20,617 nucleotides of DNA from Chloroflexota bacterium (GCA_016200785.1 JACQED010000119.1:1-20617); one strand, 5' to 3'. Positions 1-7,595 are shown, counted from the first letter of the stretch. A program made the numbers and translations. The notes: a model not told the origin generated them from the letters alone.

Positions 1-1472
1 ATGTCGCCGAAGTGCTTAAGCGTGAAGCCTTTGTCGGCGGCGGCCTTGTTGATGCGAATCCAGGCGATGTCGCGCTGGCCGATGTGCTGAATGCCCGACG
101 CGCAGTTGACGAAGTGGTGAATTTGCCGCTCCAGCACCGGCTCGAAGTCCTTCTGCATCTTGCGCCCGGCCACGTCCACCAGGATGCCCATGTCCATCGC
201 CGCGCCGGCGGGCTTATCGGCGAAGTCCGGCCCTACGACGGCGATCTTGCCGTCCTCGATCGCGTCGAAGTCCAGCATCCGCAGATACTCGAAACAGCGC
301 GAGTGCTTGCCGCCGAACTCGATCCGCATGTCTTGCTTGCGGACGACCTCGCCCTCGAAGGCCGAGCCGTAGGGAACGGGAACCGGCACTTCGGTCAATT
401 TGATTTTGACGCCGCGCACCTCGATGCACTTCTGCACCAGTTTCTCGGCGCGTTCCTGGTCGTCTTTGCCCTCGATCTCATTGAACGGCATTGAGACAAC
501 GTGCTCGTAAGTCGTGATGCCGGTCGGCAGGATTTCGGGGATGACGGTGTCGGCGACGACGGGGAAGCCGAAGTTGATCGCGCCCGCGGCGGTGGCGTAT
601 TTGATGTCGTCCACTTCGCCTAACGCCAACACGAACGCGAAAACGCGGTTCTTGTTGTAGAGCAAGATGTCGCGCGCCATACCGCCCTTCATCCCGCCGA
701 AGGTGAGCGCGGAGCGCGCGGCGAAGCCGAGGGCGTAGATCGCGCTGTAGGTGTCGAGGCCGAAGGGAACGGTGTAGGTGTCGTAGCCCAGTTCGACGCC
801 CTCTTCCATCAATTGATGGATGATGCTCCGCCCGTTGACGTTGCCGGAGAGGAAGGTGAGGATGTTGCGCCGCTGGAGTTCGCGAACGATCTTCACCGCG
901 ACTTCGTTGGACTTGGCGCAACCGACAATCGCGGCGAAGCCGGGCATGCGCCCGTCCACGAGTTGAATGCCCCACGAGCGAAGTTGGATGTCGTCAATCG
1001 GGCCGTTGAGGTGGCCGTCGCCCTCACCCCCTTCCCCTCTCCCACTGGGAGAGGGGGGAGGGGTGAGGGCAAATTCGGGGCTGGTGAACGACGTGCCGCC
1101 GGCCAACTTGAAGCCGGCCAGTTTCTGCGGCTCCTCCCCGAAGGCGAAGCGCACGGCCTCGATGCCCTCTTCGGCGAAGAGCGTCGCCATCCCTGCATCG
1201 AGCGTCTGGCCGAGATAGGGCGTCCAGCGATGGTCGGGCGGCGGCGGGTGAAGCAGACCTTTGGCCCTCTCCAGCACCGGCTGAAGGTCGCCGAGTTTCT
1301 CGACCGACTGGCCCGTCATGCCGAGGATGAACGGCAGGTAGTACGCCGTGTTGGGAAAGGAGATGGGCGTCTCCGGCCCTTTCTCGGCCAGGGCTTTGCC
1401 GAGCAGGCCCTCGAATTCGTTGACTACGGTGTGCGCGCCGTTGATGGCGCGGGTGGCGATGTATCGTGACAT
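1..1472 (-). CDS. acsB: CO dehydrogenase/acetyl-CoA synthase, ACS subunit (partial, C-terminus beyond left edge)
   Basis: Acetyl-CoA synthase condenses CO, a methyl group from the corrinoid protein, and CoA. Reading the minus strand from the ATG at 1472 gives about 490 open codons running off the left edge. An AAGGAG ribosome binding site lies 8-9 bases upstream of the ATG. The protein starts MSRYIATRAI and contains PNTAYYLPFILG, GYDTYTVPFGLD, AFEGEVVRKQDM, GGKHSRCFEYLR and GILVDVAGRKMQKDFEPVLE. These match, from memory, the N-terminal and middle domains of bacterial AcsB, which is about 730 residues in Moorella. The A-cluster cysteine region should lie beyond the left edge and cannot be checked. 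The N-terminal domain that docks to CODH is present, so this is the bacterial form, not the shorter archaeal CdhC. A repeat palindrome is translated in frame at about residues 135-151. The gene follows cooS and fhs on the same strand but is separated from cooS by an opposite-strand toxin-antitoxin pair. Confidence 0.95.
   Translation of the reverse strand, partial: MSRYIATRAINGAHTVVNEFEGLLGKALAEKGPETPISFPNTAYYLPFILGMTGQSVEKLGDLQPVLERAKGLLHPPPPDHRWTPYLGQTLDAGMATLFAEEGIEAVRFAFGEEPQKLAGFKLAGGTSFTSPEFALTPPPSPSGRGEGGEGDGHLNGPIDDIQLRSWGIQLVDGRMPGFAAIVGCAKSNEVAVKIVRELQRRNILTFLSGNVNGRSIIHQLMEEGVELGYDTYTVPFGLDTYSAIYALGFAARSALTFGGMKGGMARDILLYNKNRVFAFVLALGEVDDIKYATAAGAINFGFPVVADTVIPEILPTGITTYEHVVSMPFNEIEGKDDQERAEKLVQKCIEVRGVKIKLTEVPVPVPYGSAFEGEVVRKQDMRIEFGGKHSRCFEYLRMLDFDAIEDGKIAVVGPDFADKPAGAAMDMGILVDVAGRKMQKDFEPVLERQIHHFVNCASGIQHIGQRDIAWIRINKAAADKGFTLKHFGD
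1021..1069. repeat. REP-like palindrome inside acsB
   Basis: An imperfect palindrome with outer arms CCCTCACCCC and GGGGTGAGGG. The inner arms CCCCTCTCCCA and TGGGAGAGGGG are perfect over 11 bp around a single central C. It is translated within acsB as a Pro/Ser/Gly-rich stretch (TPPPSPSGRGEGGEG), and the frame is intact on both sides. The same element type lies at 4634-4681, and a degenerate copy lies at 15340-15460. Confidence 0.85.
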
Positions 1473-1518
1473 GGGAATGCTCCTTGTCGAAGGAACTGAG
1501 GGAAATCAGGGGACTCCG

Positions 1519-1547
1519 TTGCGTTGGAATAGTTCAAGTGCTACAAT
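1519..1547 (+). promoter_or_regulatory. Candidate sigma70-type promoter for the toxin-antitoxin pair
   Basis: TTGCGT (1519-1524), a 17-base spacer and TACAAT (1542-1547) form a near-consensus -35/-10 pair. Transcription would start at about 1553-1555, exactly at the GTG start codon of the PIN gene (1554). No Shine-Dalgarno sequence precedes that GTG, which fits a leaderless mRNA. Identified by eye only. Confidence 0.45.
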
Positions 1548-1553
1548 TCGGCT

Positions 1554-2057
1554 GTGCCTCATGATGCCGCACTGGACTCATCGTTCTGGATAGACGCCTT
1601 TCGCGCCCAGATCGTAGATTACTTGCCTGACGACTATGTCCTGCGCGTGCCTCCGGCGGTCGTAGAAGAGATCGAGCAGCCGATTTCGACAACCGGCCAG
1701 CCCTCGGCGGCAGGAGCGATGTTCAAAGAATGGCGAGAGGCAGGCAAATTGCATTTGGAGGAGCCTGCCAAGCCCGTAGACTGGTTTCAAGCGGGAGAGA
1801 ATGCCGCGATTGCGCTGGCTATCGAGCATGGTTATCGTTTGCTCCTAGACGACAACCCGCCGTACCATCGAGCCACAGAACAAGGGATCAAAGTTGTCTC
1901 CACCGCCGACTTCATCGCCGCGCTGTACGGCGAAGCACGGCTAAATTACACTGAGGCCGTTGCTCGTCTCAAGGCCACCGACATCAACAAGGACGCAATG
2001 CGGAAAACTCTCGAACTGATCGCGCGAATCGCTCAAGCGAAGGGAGAGCGGCCATGA
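1554..2057 (+). CDS. PIN-domain (DUF3368-like) putative toxin ribonuclease
   Basis: A 167-residue protein with the look of a DUF3368/PIN-fold nuclease. It has an early acidic residue in ALDSSFWID (about residues 6-14), PPAVVEEI (about 33-40), the family-typical GENAAIALA (about 82-90) and LLLDD followed by a Tyr/His/Arg stretch (about 96-105). PIN toxins cleave RNA through a cluster of acidic residues binding Mg2+. The start is GTG; no in-frame ATG lies near, and the putative -10 box ends only six bases before it, which suggests leaderless translation. The stop overlaps the start of the next gene as ATGA (2054-2057), so the two are translationally coupled in toxin-then-antitoxin order. Base composition looks less GC-rich than the flanking acetyl-CoA genes, and the strand is opposite, which fits acquisition as a mobile cassette. 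Activity is inferred from family alone. Confidence 0.75.
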   Translation: MPHDAALDSSFWIDAFRAQIVDYLPDDYVLRVPPAVVEEIEQPISTTGQPSAAGAMFKEWREAGKLHLEEPAKPVDWFQAGENAAIALAIEHGYRLLLDDNPPYHRATEQGIKVVSTADFIAALYGEARLNYTEAVARLKATDINKDAMRKTLELIARIAQAKGERP

Positions 2058-2494
2058 CCACGGATACTCTGAAGATCTCACCAGTGACCATTCCGGTGAT
2101 GTTGACATCTGAAGACGCTCAAATACTTCGACACATCAGCCTGACCGACCATATCCCCGAAGATGTCCTGATCAGGAAATTCGTCTTGGACGGCCTGACC
2201 GAGTACCGAATTGAATTCGCCTGCCGCGCCTATGCCAAAGGCCGATTGAACTTGAGCGGCGCGAGTCGCATCGCCGGCCTCGGTGTCGAAGAGTTCATGG
2301 GCCATCTCAAGCGTCGCGGAATAGAATACGGCCCCTCGTTCGAGCAGGTCTTGGATGGTTTAGAAACTTTGGCCGAAGACTTCGACAACGACATCCTTCG
2401 TCAAGTAGCCCGCGAGATGAGGGCCGGGCAAGCCGAGGGCGGTTCAACGGCCGCCGAAGTCGTATCCGCGCAGGCTGTGACGACAACCGAGTGA
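2054..2494 (+). CDS. UPF0175-family putative antitoxin
   Basis: A 146-residue protein. Its middle part (about residues 45-95) carries the UPF0175 signature: FACRAYAKGRLNLSGASRIA, then GLGVEEFMGHLKRRGI. This is a small helix-turn-helix-like domain found beside PIN/DUF3368 genes in cyanobacteria, archaea and Chloroflexota. The likely role is to neutralise the upstream PIN protein and repress the pair. The ATG at 2054 overlaps the toxin stop codon and has AGGGAGAG just upstream. The C-terminal third (about 110-146) is acidic and then Ala/Thr/Glu-rich, with no recognisable domain; it could be the toxin-binding tail, but this is a guess. Confidence 0.75.
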   Translation: MTTDTLKISPVTIPVMLTSEDAQILRHISLTDHIPEDVLIRKFVLDGLTEYRIEFACRAYAKGRLNLSGASRIAGLGVEEFMGHLKRRGIEYGPSFEQVLDGLETLAEDFDNDILRQVAREMRAGQAEGGSTAAEVVSAQAVTTTE

Positions 2495-2617
2495 ACCGAA
2501 GGAACGTTGTTGTGCCAACGCTCTCGATCAGTTAGCGCGAGTTGAACTTTTACAGAGCAGTTGAGCGCCATCCTTCCCCAACAGCCGGACGACAAATCGG
2601 CCAAGTCCTGAATCTTC

Positions 2618-4618
2618 TCAATTCCTCCCGTTGCCCCCGTACAACACCTCGGTCGTCACCGGCGCCCTCTTGAACAACTCCTCGATCCGCCAATCGCCGC
2701 TCCGCCCGAACTTGACCGTGCCGTGGGCGGGCAGGCCGAGCGCGGCGCGTTTGGCGTCAATGTGCGCCAGCGTCTTCGCCAGCATCTCCTCGTCGGACGT
2801 GACGAACTCCATCTTGCCGCCGAGGACTTTCTCCCACGTCTCGGTCATCACCCGCACCACTTCGTCGCTAGCGCCAACGGGCGAGTCGATGCCGAAGATG
2901 ACGTAAGCGCCCGAAGCCGCCGCGTAAACGCCGATGGCCAGCGCCTTTTCGCTCATCCACTCCGGCGCGAGGCCGACCGCGGGGATGTCGGAGATGTCGT
3001 CGCCCAATCCGCCCTCCTCGGCCATTTGAGTCAGGACTGAGAGAATGCGTGTGTTGTCCACGCACGATCCCATATGCAAAACGGGCGGCATGCCGGTGGC
3101 CTCGCACACCTCGCGCAGGCCCGGCCCGGCGAATTCCAGCGCGGCCTCGCCGACCGAATAGCCGTACTTCGCCGCTGCCAGCGCGCCGCAGCCGGTCTGC
3201 ACTACCAGCACGTCGTTCTTGAGAAGTTCGCGGACGAGATACTCGTGCGACTTATCCTGCGTGGTGCGCGGGTTGTTACACCCCACGTCGGCCGCCACCC
3301 CCCGGATCCGTCCGGATATGATCGCGTCGTTGAGCGGGCGGAACGATCCGCGATACGAGCCGCCGAGCATGTAGTTGATGTACTCTTGCGAGAAGCCCGG
3401 CACGATGTCGTTGGTGATGTCCGGGATGGTGATCGCGCCGCGATTGGGATAGTTGTCAATCGCGATCTTCACGATCTCGCGTGCCTGATCGAGCGCCTTG
3501 TGCTCGTCGAATTCAATGTGCAGGCCGCCGGTGATCTTCACTTTCGGCGAAGTGGTGATGAATTTGGTGTGGAAGTGCTCGGCGAGGTTGGGGAGCGCCT
3601 GCATGATGCACTGAACGTCCACCACCATCGCCTCCACCGCGCCGGTCAGCAGGGCGAGTTCCTGATGCAGGAAGTTGCCCGCCGAGGGCACACCCTGCCG
3701 CAGGAGAATCTCATTCGAGGTGCAGCAAATGCCCGCGAGGTTGATGCCCTTCGCGCCTTTGCTCTTGGCATACTCGATCATCTCTGGTTCGGTCGCCGCC
3801 ATGACGATCATCTCGGACAGCGTCGGCTCGTGGCCGTGCAGGACGACGTTGACCTCGTCGTCTTTCAACACGCCGAGGTTCACCTGCCCCACGCGCGGCG
3901 CGGGCGTTCCGAAGAGAATGTCCGACAAGTCGGTGGCGATCATCGAGCCGCCCCAGCCGTCTGAAAGCGCGCAACGGATCGCGCCTTTGAGAATGTGCTC
4001 CGCGTCTTGATCGTCGCCCATGTGGGTGCGGTGCAGAACGTCCACCACCTCGCGGTCAACGCCGCGCGGGACGACGCCGTATTTTCGCCACAGTTCCTGC
4101 CGTTTCTTCGGCGCGGTCTTGATATAGATCAATTCGCCGGTCTGCTGGCCGAACTGCGCGATGGCTTTCAGCGCGATATCCTTCGCGATCTCTTCGGTCT
4201 TGCGCTTTTCGGTCGGGACGCCGAACTTGCGGGCCACGGCGCGCAGTTTGGTCTCGTCCCGAATCTTGTAACCCTGCGCCTCGCCCTCGGCGGTGGCGAG
4301 GAGCGTGAACGCCACGTCGCGCCCGTGATCGGAGTGCGCCGCCGAGCCGGCGGCCACCGCCCGCGCGAGGTTGCGCGCCGCGATCGTTTCCACCGTCGCG
4401 CCGCACACGCCGACCTGTCCCTCTTTGGTGAGTCGGCACGGCCCCATGAAGCAGTTCTTACAGCAGATGCCGGCCGAGTTTCCGATACCGATCGGGCAGG
4501 CGGCCATGGCCTCGGCGCGAGTGAAGGCCGTCGCCAGGCCCAACTCCTCGGCGCGGATGAGCATTTGCTGCGCGGCGGGGTCTATACTGCGTTGTGCGTT
4601 AGTGCGAGTTCTTGCCAT
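2618..4618 (-). CDS. cooS: Anaerobic Ni-Fe carbon monoxide dehydrogenase catalytic subunit
   Basis: Catalyses reversible CO oxidation and, with AcsB, passes CO to the A-cluster. The 666-residue length is typical. Cysteines 41, 52, 53, 56, 61 and 72 in CPIGIGNSAG-ICCKNCFMGPCRL-GVCGA are the B- and D-cluster ligands. C-cluster motifs follow: GHEPTLSE (histidine), GICCTSNE, DVQCIM, DVGCNNPRT, TGCGALAAAKYG and MGSCVDNTRI. The loop between the first and second cysteine (41 to 52) seems about three residues longer than in Moorella AcsA, recalled from memory. The ATG at 4618 is preceded by GAGGAG. Upstream on the same strand is fhs, and a strong palindrome lies between the two genes. Downstream is the opposite-strand toxin-antitoxin pair; the 123-base gap (2495-2617) shows only a weak CGTTG/CAACG hairpin and no clear terminator. 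Confidence 0.97.
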   Translation of the reverse strand: MARTRTNAQRSIDPAAQQMLIRAEELGLATAFTRAEAMAACPIGIGNSAGICCKNCFMGPCRLTKEGQVGVCGATVETIAARNLARAVAAGSAAHSDHGRDVAFTLLATAEGEAQGYKIRDETKLRAVARKFGVPTEKRKTEEIAKDIALKAIAQFGQQTGELIYIKTAPKKRQELWRKYGVVPRGVDREVVDVLHRTHMGDDQDAEHILKGAIRCALSDGWGGSMIATDLSDILFGTPAPRVGQVNLGVLKDDEVNVVLHGHEPTLSEMIVMAATEPEMIEYAKSKGAKGINLAGICCTSNEILLRQGVPSAGNFLHQELALLTGAVEAMVVDVQCIMQALPNLAEHFHTKFITTSPKVKITGGLHIEFDEHKALDQAREIVKIAIDNYPNRGAITIPDITNDIVPGFSQEYINYMLGGSYRGSFRPLNDAIISGRIRGVAADVGCNNPRTTQDKSHEYLVRELLKNDVLVVQTGCGALAAAKYGYSVGEAALEFAGPGLREVCEATGMPPVLHMGSCVDNTRILSVLTQMAEEGGLGDDISDIPAVGLAPEWMSEKALAIGVYAAASGAYVIFGIDSPVGASDEVVRVMTETWEKVLGGKMEFVTSDEEMLAKTLAHIDAKRAALGLPAHGTVKFGRSGDWRIEELFKRAPVTTEVLYGGNGRN

Positions 4619-4633
4619 CGGAGTCTCCTCTGA

Positions 4634-4681
4634 CCCTCACTCCCGGCCCCTCTCCCCCGGGGAGAGGGGTAGGGGTGAGGG
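4634..4681. repeat. REP-like palindrome between fhs and cooS
   Basis: Outer arms CCCTCAC and GTGAGGG enclose a perfect 11-bp inverted repeat, CCCCTCTCCCC / GGGGAGAGGGG. It lies between the fhs stop codon and the cooS ribosome binding site. There is no T-run on either side, so it looks like a dispersed repeat that could form an mRNA hairpin between two cistrons, not an intrinsic terminator. Confidence 0.85.
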
Positions 4682-4690
4682 AAGTAAGGG

Positions 4691-6691
4691 CTAGAACAAC
4701 CCCTTCACCTTCCCGGTTTTCAGATCGAGATCGACGTCCATGAACACCGGGCGGGTGGGCAGGCCCGGCATGGTGCGCATCGCGCCGCACAGCGGGTAGA
4801 GGAAGCCCGCGCCGACACTCGCGCGAATGTCGCGGATGGGCAGCCGCCAGCCCGTCGGCCGTCCCTTGATGTTCGGGTCGTGCGTCAGGCTGAGGTGCGT
4901 CTTGGCCATGTTGATCGGCAGTGTGTCGAAACCCAGCCGGGTGTAGAGCTCGATCTTGGCCTCGGCCTCCGGCAGGTAATCCACGCCGTCAGCGCCGTAG
5001 ATCTTGGTCGCGATCGTCTCGATCTTTTGCTTGATCGACATGTCGAGCGGATAGAGGAACTGGAAGTGATTGGATTTTTCCGCCGCTGCCACGACCGCCT
5101 CGGCCAGTTCAATCGCGCCCGTGCCGCCGCGCATCCAGTTGGTGCACTTGAACGCGCCTTCGGCCCCGGCCTCCACCGCCAACTTCTGCACCAGCCTGAT
5201 TTCCGCCTCGGTGTCGTACTTGAACGAGTTCACCGCGACGACGACCGGCACGCCGAACAACTTGGCATTCTCGATGTGCTTGGCGAGATTGACCGCGCCG
5301 GTCTCGAGCAGCGGCAGATTCTCCTCGGTGTAGGCTTTATCCAGCGGACGCCCGGCCACCACCCTCGGCCCGCCGCCGTGCATCTTCAAAGCGCGGATGG
5401 TGGCCACGATCACCACCACGTTCGGGATCAGCCCGGAGTAGCGGCACTTGATATCCATGAACTTTTCCATGCCGCAGTCTGCGCCAAAGCCGGACTCGGT
5501 GACGACGTAGCCGTCCGGGCCGACGAGTTTGAGCGCGATCTGGTCGGCGACGATGGACGAGTTGCCGTGCGCGATATTGGCGAACGGCCCGGCATGGACG
5601 AAGGCGGGTGTGCCTTCGAGCGTCTGCATCAGGTTGGGCATGATCGCGTCCTTCATCAGCACGGTCAGCGCGCCTGCCACGCCGAGGTCCTCGGCGGTGA
5701 CTGGCTCGCCCTTCGTATTCGTGCCGATCACAATGCGACTGAACCGCTCCCGCATGTCAGGCAGGCTGGTTGTCAGCGCGAGGATCGCCATGATCTCGCT
5801 GGCCACAGTAATGTCGAAGCCGGTGATGCGCTCGTTGCCCTTCTCGTCGTCGCCCAGCCCGATCTGGATACGGCGGAGCAGCCGGTCGTTGATGTCCACG
5901 ACCCTTTGCCAGGTGATGCTCGCCGGGTCAATATCCAGCCGGAACATCCGGCGCTTGTCTGCGGTCGAAAGGTCGGCCAATGAGTTGGCCGCGAGGCCGA
6001 GTTTCGCCAGGCGCTTGCGCTGTGAGTCGGTGAATTGGCCGTCGAGTGTCAGGGCCTTGCCGAGTTTGTCGTCGTCGGGTTGGGCACGCTCGTGCAACAT
6101 GCGGGCGTCAATTGTGGCGGCCAGCAGGTTGTTCGCGGCGGTGATGGCGTGGATGTCGCCGGTGAGATGGAGATTGAAATCCTCCATCGGGATGATTTGC
6201 GAATACCCGCCGCCGGCCGCGCCGCCTTTGATGCCGAAGGTCGGCCCCTGCGACGGCTGGCGGATGCAGGTGAAGACGCTCTTGCCGAGGTGCGCGCCCA
6301 ACGCCTGCGACAGACCGCAGGTCGTCGTCGTCTTGCCCTCGCCCAGCGGCGTCGGCGTGATAGCGGTCACGTCAATGTATTTGCCGTTGGGCCGCTTCGC
6401 CAATCGCTCGCGCACTTCGAGGTGGACTTTGGCTTTGTACTTGCCGAACAGTTCAAGTTCGTCGGCTTTCAGCCCCACCTCTTCGGCGATCTGCAAGACT
6501 GGCTTGAGTTTCGCGGCCTGCGCGATCTCGATATCGCTCGGCACAGGCGTAAGCAATTTGAGCCGGGTCGGCGTGAATCTGATTGCCTTCCTGCGGCGCG
6601 ATGTGAGCGCCGCGGGTCCCCCTTTGCCGTTCGCCGACTTTGGCCTGGCTTTCGCTTTGGCTTTCATGGACTTGACGCTGATCTTGGGCAT
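4691..6691 (-). CDS. fhs: Formate-tetrahydrofolate ligase (10-formyl-THF synthetase), long form
   Basis: Makes 10-formyl-THF from formate, THF and ATP, the entry step of the methyl branch that feeds ACS. Motifs include PTPLGEGKTTT (about 113-123), RQPSQGPTFGIKGGAAGGGY, GPFANIAHGNSS and the C-terminal MPGLPTRPVFMDVDLD ending KGLF. The start is taken at the ATG at 6691, which has AGGAG eight bases upstream. An earlier start at 6772 would add 27 residues translated from a hairpin repeat. At 666 residues it is about 100 longer than the usual bacterial enzyme (about 559). It has a Lys/Arg-rich N-terminal extension (about 1-45) and a segment of roughly 45 residues (about 203-250) before RLDIDPASITWQRV. 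Both this segment and the wording around it (LTPVPSDIEIA, DIHAITAANNL) resemble the synthetase domain of eukaryotic C1-THF synthases, as recalled from memory. Confidence 0.96.
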   Translation of the reverse strand: MPKISVKSMKAKAKARPKSANGKGGPAALTSRRRKAIRFTPTRLKLLTPVPSDIEIAQAAKLKPVLQIAEEVGLKADELELFGKYKAKVHLEVRERLAKRPNGKYIDVTAITPTPLGEGKTTTTCGLSQALGAHLGKSVFTCIRQPSQGPTFGIKGGAAGGGYSQIIPMEDFNLHLTGDIHAITAANNLLAATIDARMLHERAQPDDDKLGKALTLDGQFTDSQRKRLAKLGLAANSLADLSTADKRRMFRLDIDPASITWQRVVDINDRLLRRIQIGLGDDEKGNERITGFDITVASEIMAILALTTSLPDMRERFSRIVIGTNTKGEPVTAEDLGVAGALTVLMKDAIMPNLMQTLEGTPAFVHAGPFANIAHGNSSIVADQIALKLVGPDGYVVTESGFGADCGMEKFMDIKCRYSGLIPNVVVIVATIRALKMHGGGPRVVAGRPLDKAYTEENLPLLETGAVNLAKHIENAKLFGVPVVVAVNSFKYDTEAEIRLVQKLAVEAGAEGAFKCTNWMRGGTGAIELAEAVVAAAEKSNHFQFLYPLDMSIKQKIETIATKIYGADGVDYLPEAEAKIELYTRLGFDTLPINMAKTHLSLTHDPNIKGRPTGWRLPIRDIRASVGAGFLYPLCGAMRTMPGLPTRPVFMDVDLDLKTGKVKGLF

Positions 6692-6737
6692 GGGTGATTC
6701 TCCTGATTCGAGTGTGACTTGTCTGATGGCATGAAGC

Positions 6738-6782
6738 GTGAAAGGAGATGCGTGAATGGGAGTCTCACGCATCGCGTTTCAC
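6738..6782. repeat. Intercistronic inverted repeat between the DUF166 gene and fhs
   Basis: Arms GTGAAAGGAGATGCGTGA (6738-6755) and TCACGCATCGCGTTTCAC (6765-6782) pair at 16 of 18 positions across a nine-base loop. The second arm begins at the stop codon of the DUF166 gene, so the last residues of that protein (VKRDA) are encoded by repeat sequence. It may act as an RNA hairpin between the two cistrons. No T-run supports termination. Confidence 0.7.
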
Positions 6783-7595
6783 ATTTCCCGTTTCGATCTT
6801 TACGTCGGCAACTCGGCTTATGGGCCGAAAATAGGGCATGGGTTCAAGATGCTCCTTTATCTGCTCCGCGACCGCCTCGCGCAGGATGTGACCGGAGACG
6901 TGCATCAACGTGTCTTGGTAATCCACGTCCTGGTTCATGCTGGCGAGGCAGGGATAGTGATGATGCAGCATCCCGGCCTCGTACTCCGCTTGATCGACCG
7001 CGCACCCCACGAGGCCCTGCGCCACGAAGTGCGCGCACCCGCACGCCGAGTCCCGCTCCACTTGAACGCCGGCGACTCTTCCATCGTCGCCGACAACGAC
7101 ACCGAATCGCGGATGGCCGAACCGAGAGGCGAATTGTCGGATGATCGGGTCGTCGTAAGTTTCTACAATCGGCGGGTGGTTGTACGTCGTTTCTGTGAGA
7201 GAGCAGAAAGGCTTCGGGAATATGACGCTCACGCCGATGTCCGCCAGCCAGCCTCGTAATTGCATGACGAGGCCCGTGGGGAGAGACTCGTTGCGGTCGA
7301 TCGGTGCAATGACCGATTTCGCGCCGGACATCTTCACCACGTCGGGGATGAGTTGGGCGACGCCGGCCGTCTCGCCCAGCGCAAGGATTAGATCGGTGGG
7401 CGGCATCGGGCCGGGGAGGTATTCGAGGGGATCGTCCAGAAGGAGAGGAAGGGCACGCGGGGCTGACCAGCGGGCGACCGTCCACGAAGGAGGACAAAAG
7501 CGATGAACGTTGTCGGCAATTCTCTCGCCCCACTGGCCTTGTGTAACGGAGAGAATGCGTAAGGGCGGGCCACTGGCCGAATCGGGTGCGTTCAT
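6765..7595 (-). CDS. DUF166 family protein, function unknown
   Basis: A 276-residue protein with the hallmarks of DUF166, a family best known from methanogens and other Wood-Ljungdahl organisms. The N-terminus is a Rossmann-like start, PLRILSVTQGQWGERI. The C-terminal half has RDSACGCAHFVAQGLVGC, then LHHHYPCLASM and DTLMHVSGHI. Conserved Cys and His residues (SACGCAH, HHHYPC) suggest metal or Fe-S binding. No membrane segment or signal peptide is visible. It is upstream of fhs on the same strand, so it is probably co-transcribed with the acetyl-CoA pathway genes. Some database entries label the family as thymidylate-synthase-like, but no such active site is recognisable here. A role in one-carbon or CODH/ACS metabolism is inferred from context. 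The ATG at 7595 lacks a strong ribosome binding site. The 140 bases upstream, before feoA, show nothing convincing. Confidence 0.8.
   Translation of the reverse strand: MNAPDSASGPPLRILSVTQGQWGERIADNVHRFCPPSWTVARWSAPRALPLLLDDPLEYLPGPMPPTDLILALGETAGVAQLIPDVVKMSGAKSVIAPIDRNESLPTGLVMQLRGWLADIGVSVIFPKPFCSLTETTYNHPPIVETYDDPIIRQFASRFGHPRFGVVVGDDGRVAGVQVERDSACGCAHFVAQGLVGCAVDQAEYEAGMLHHHYPCLASMNQDVDYQDTLMHVSGHILREAVAEQIKEHLEPMPYFRPISRVADVKIETGNVKRDA

Noticed and set aside
2495..2617. Terminator between the antitoxin gene and cooS
   Set aside because: Only a weak CGTTG/CAACG hairpin (2505-2520) without a T-run is visible.
3074..3964. 296-codon plus-strand frame, and a further 212 codons at 3995-4633
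   Set aside because: Antisense to cooS, which has all its cluster ligands; compositions are typical of shadows.
4634..4681. Intrinsic terminator after fhs
   Set aside because: The stem is strong but has no following T-run, and similar elements lie inside coding sequence (1021-1069, 15374-15415), so it is a dispersed repeat.
5529..6734. 401-codon plus-strand open frame (and 367 codons at 4880-5983)
   Set aside because: Antisense to fhs; no recognisable motifs, Ser/Arg-rich or His/Arg-rich composition.
6692..6772. 27-residue N-terminal extension of Fhs
   Set aside because: It is translated from the intercistronic hairpin. The ATG at 6691 has AGGAG at eight bases.
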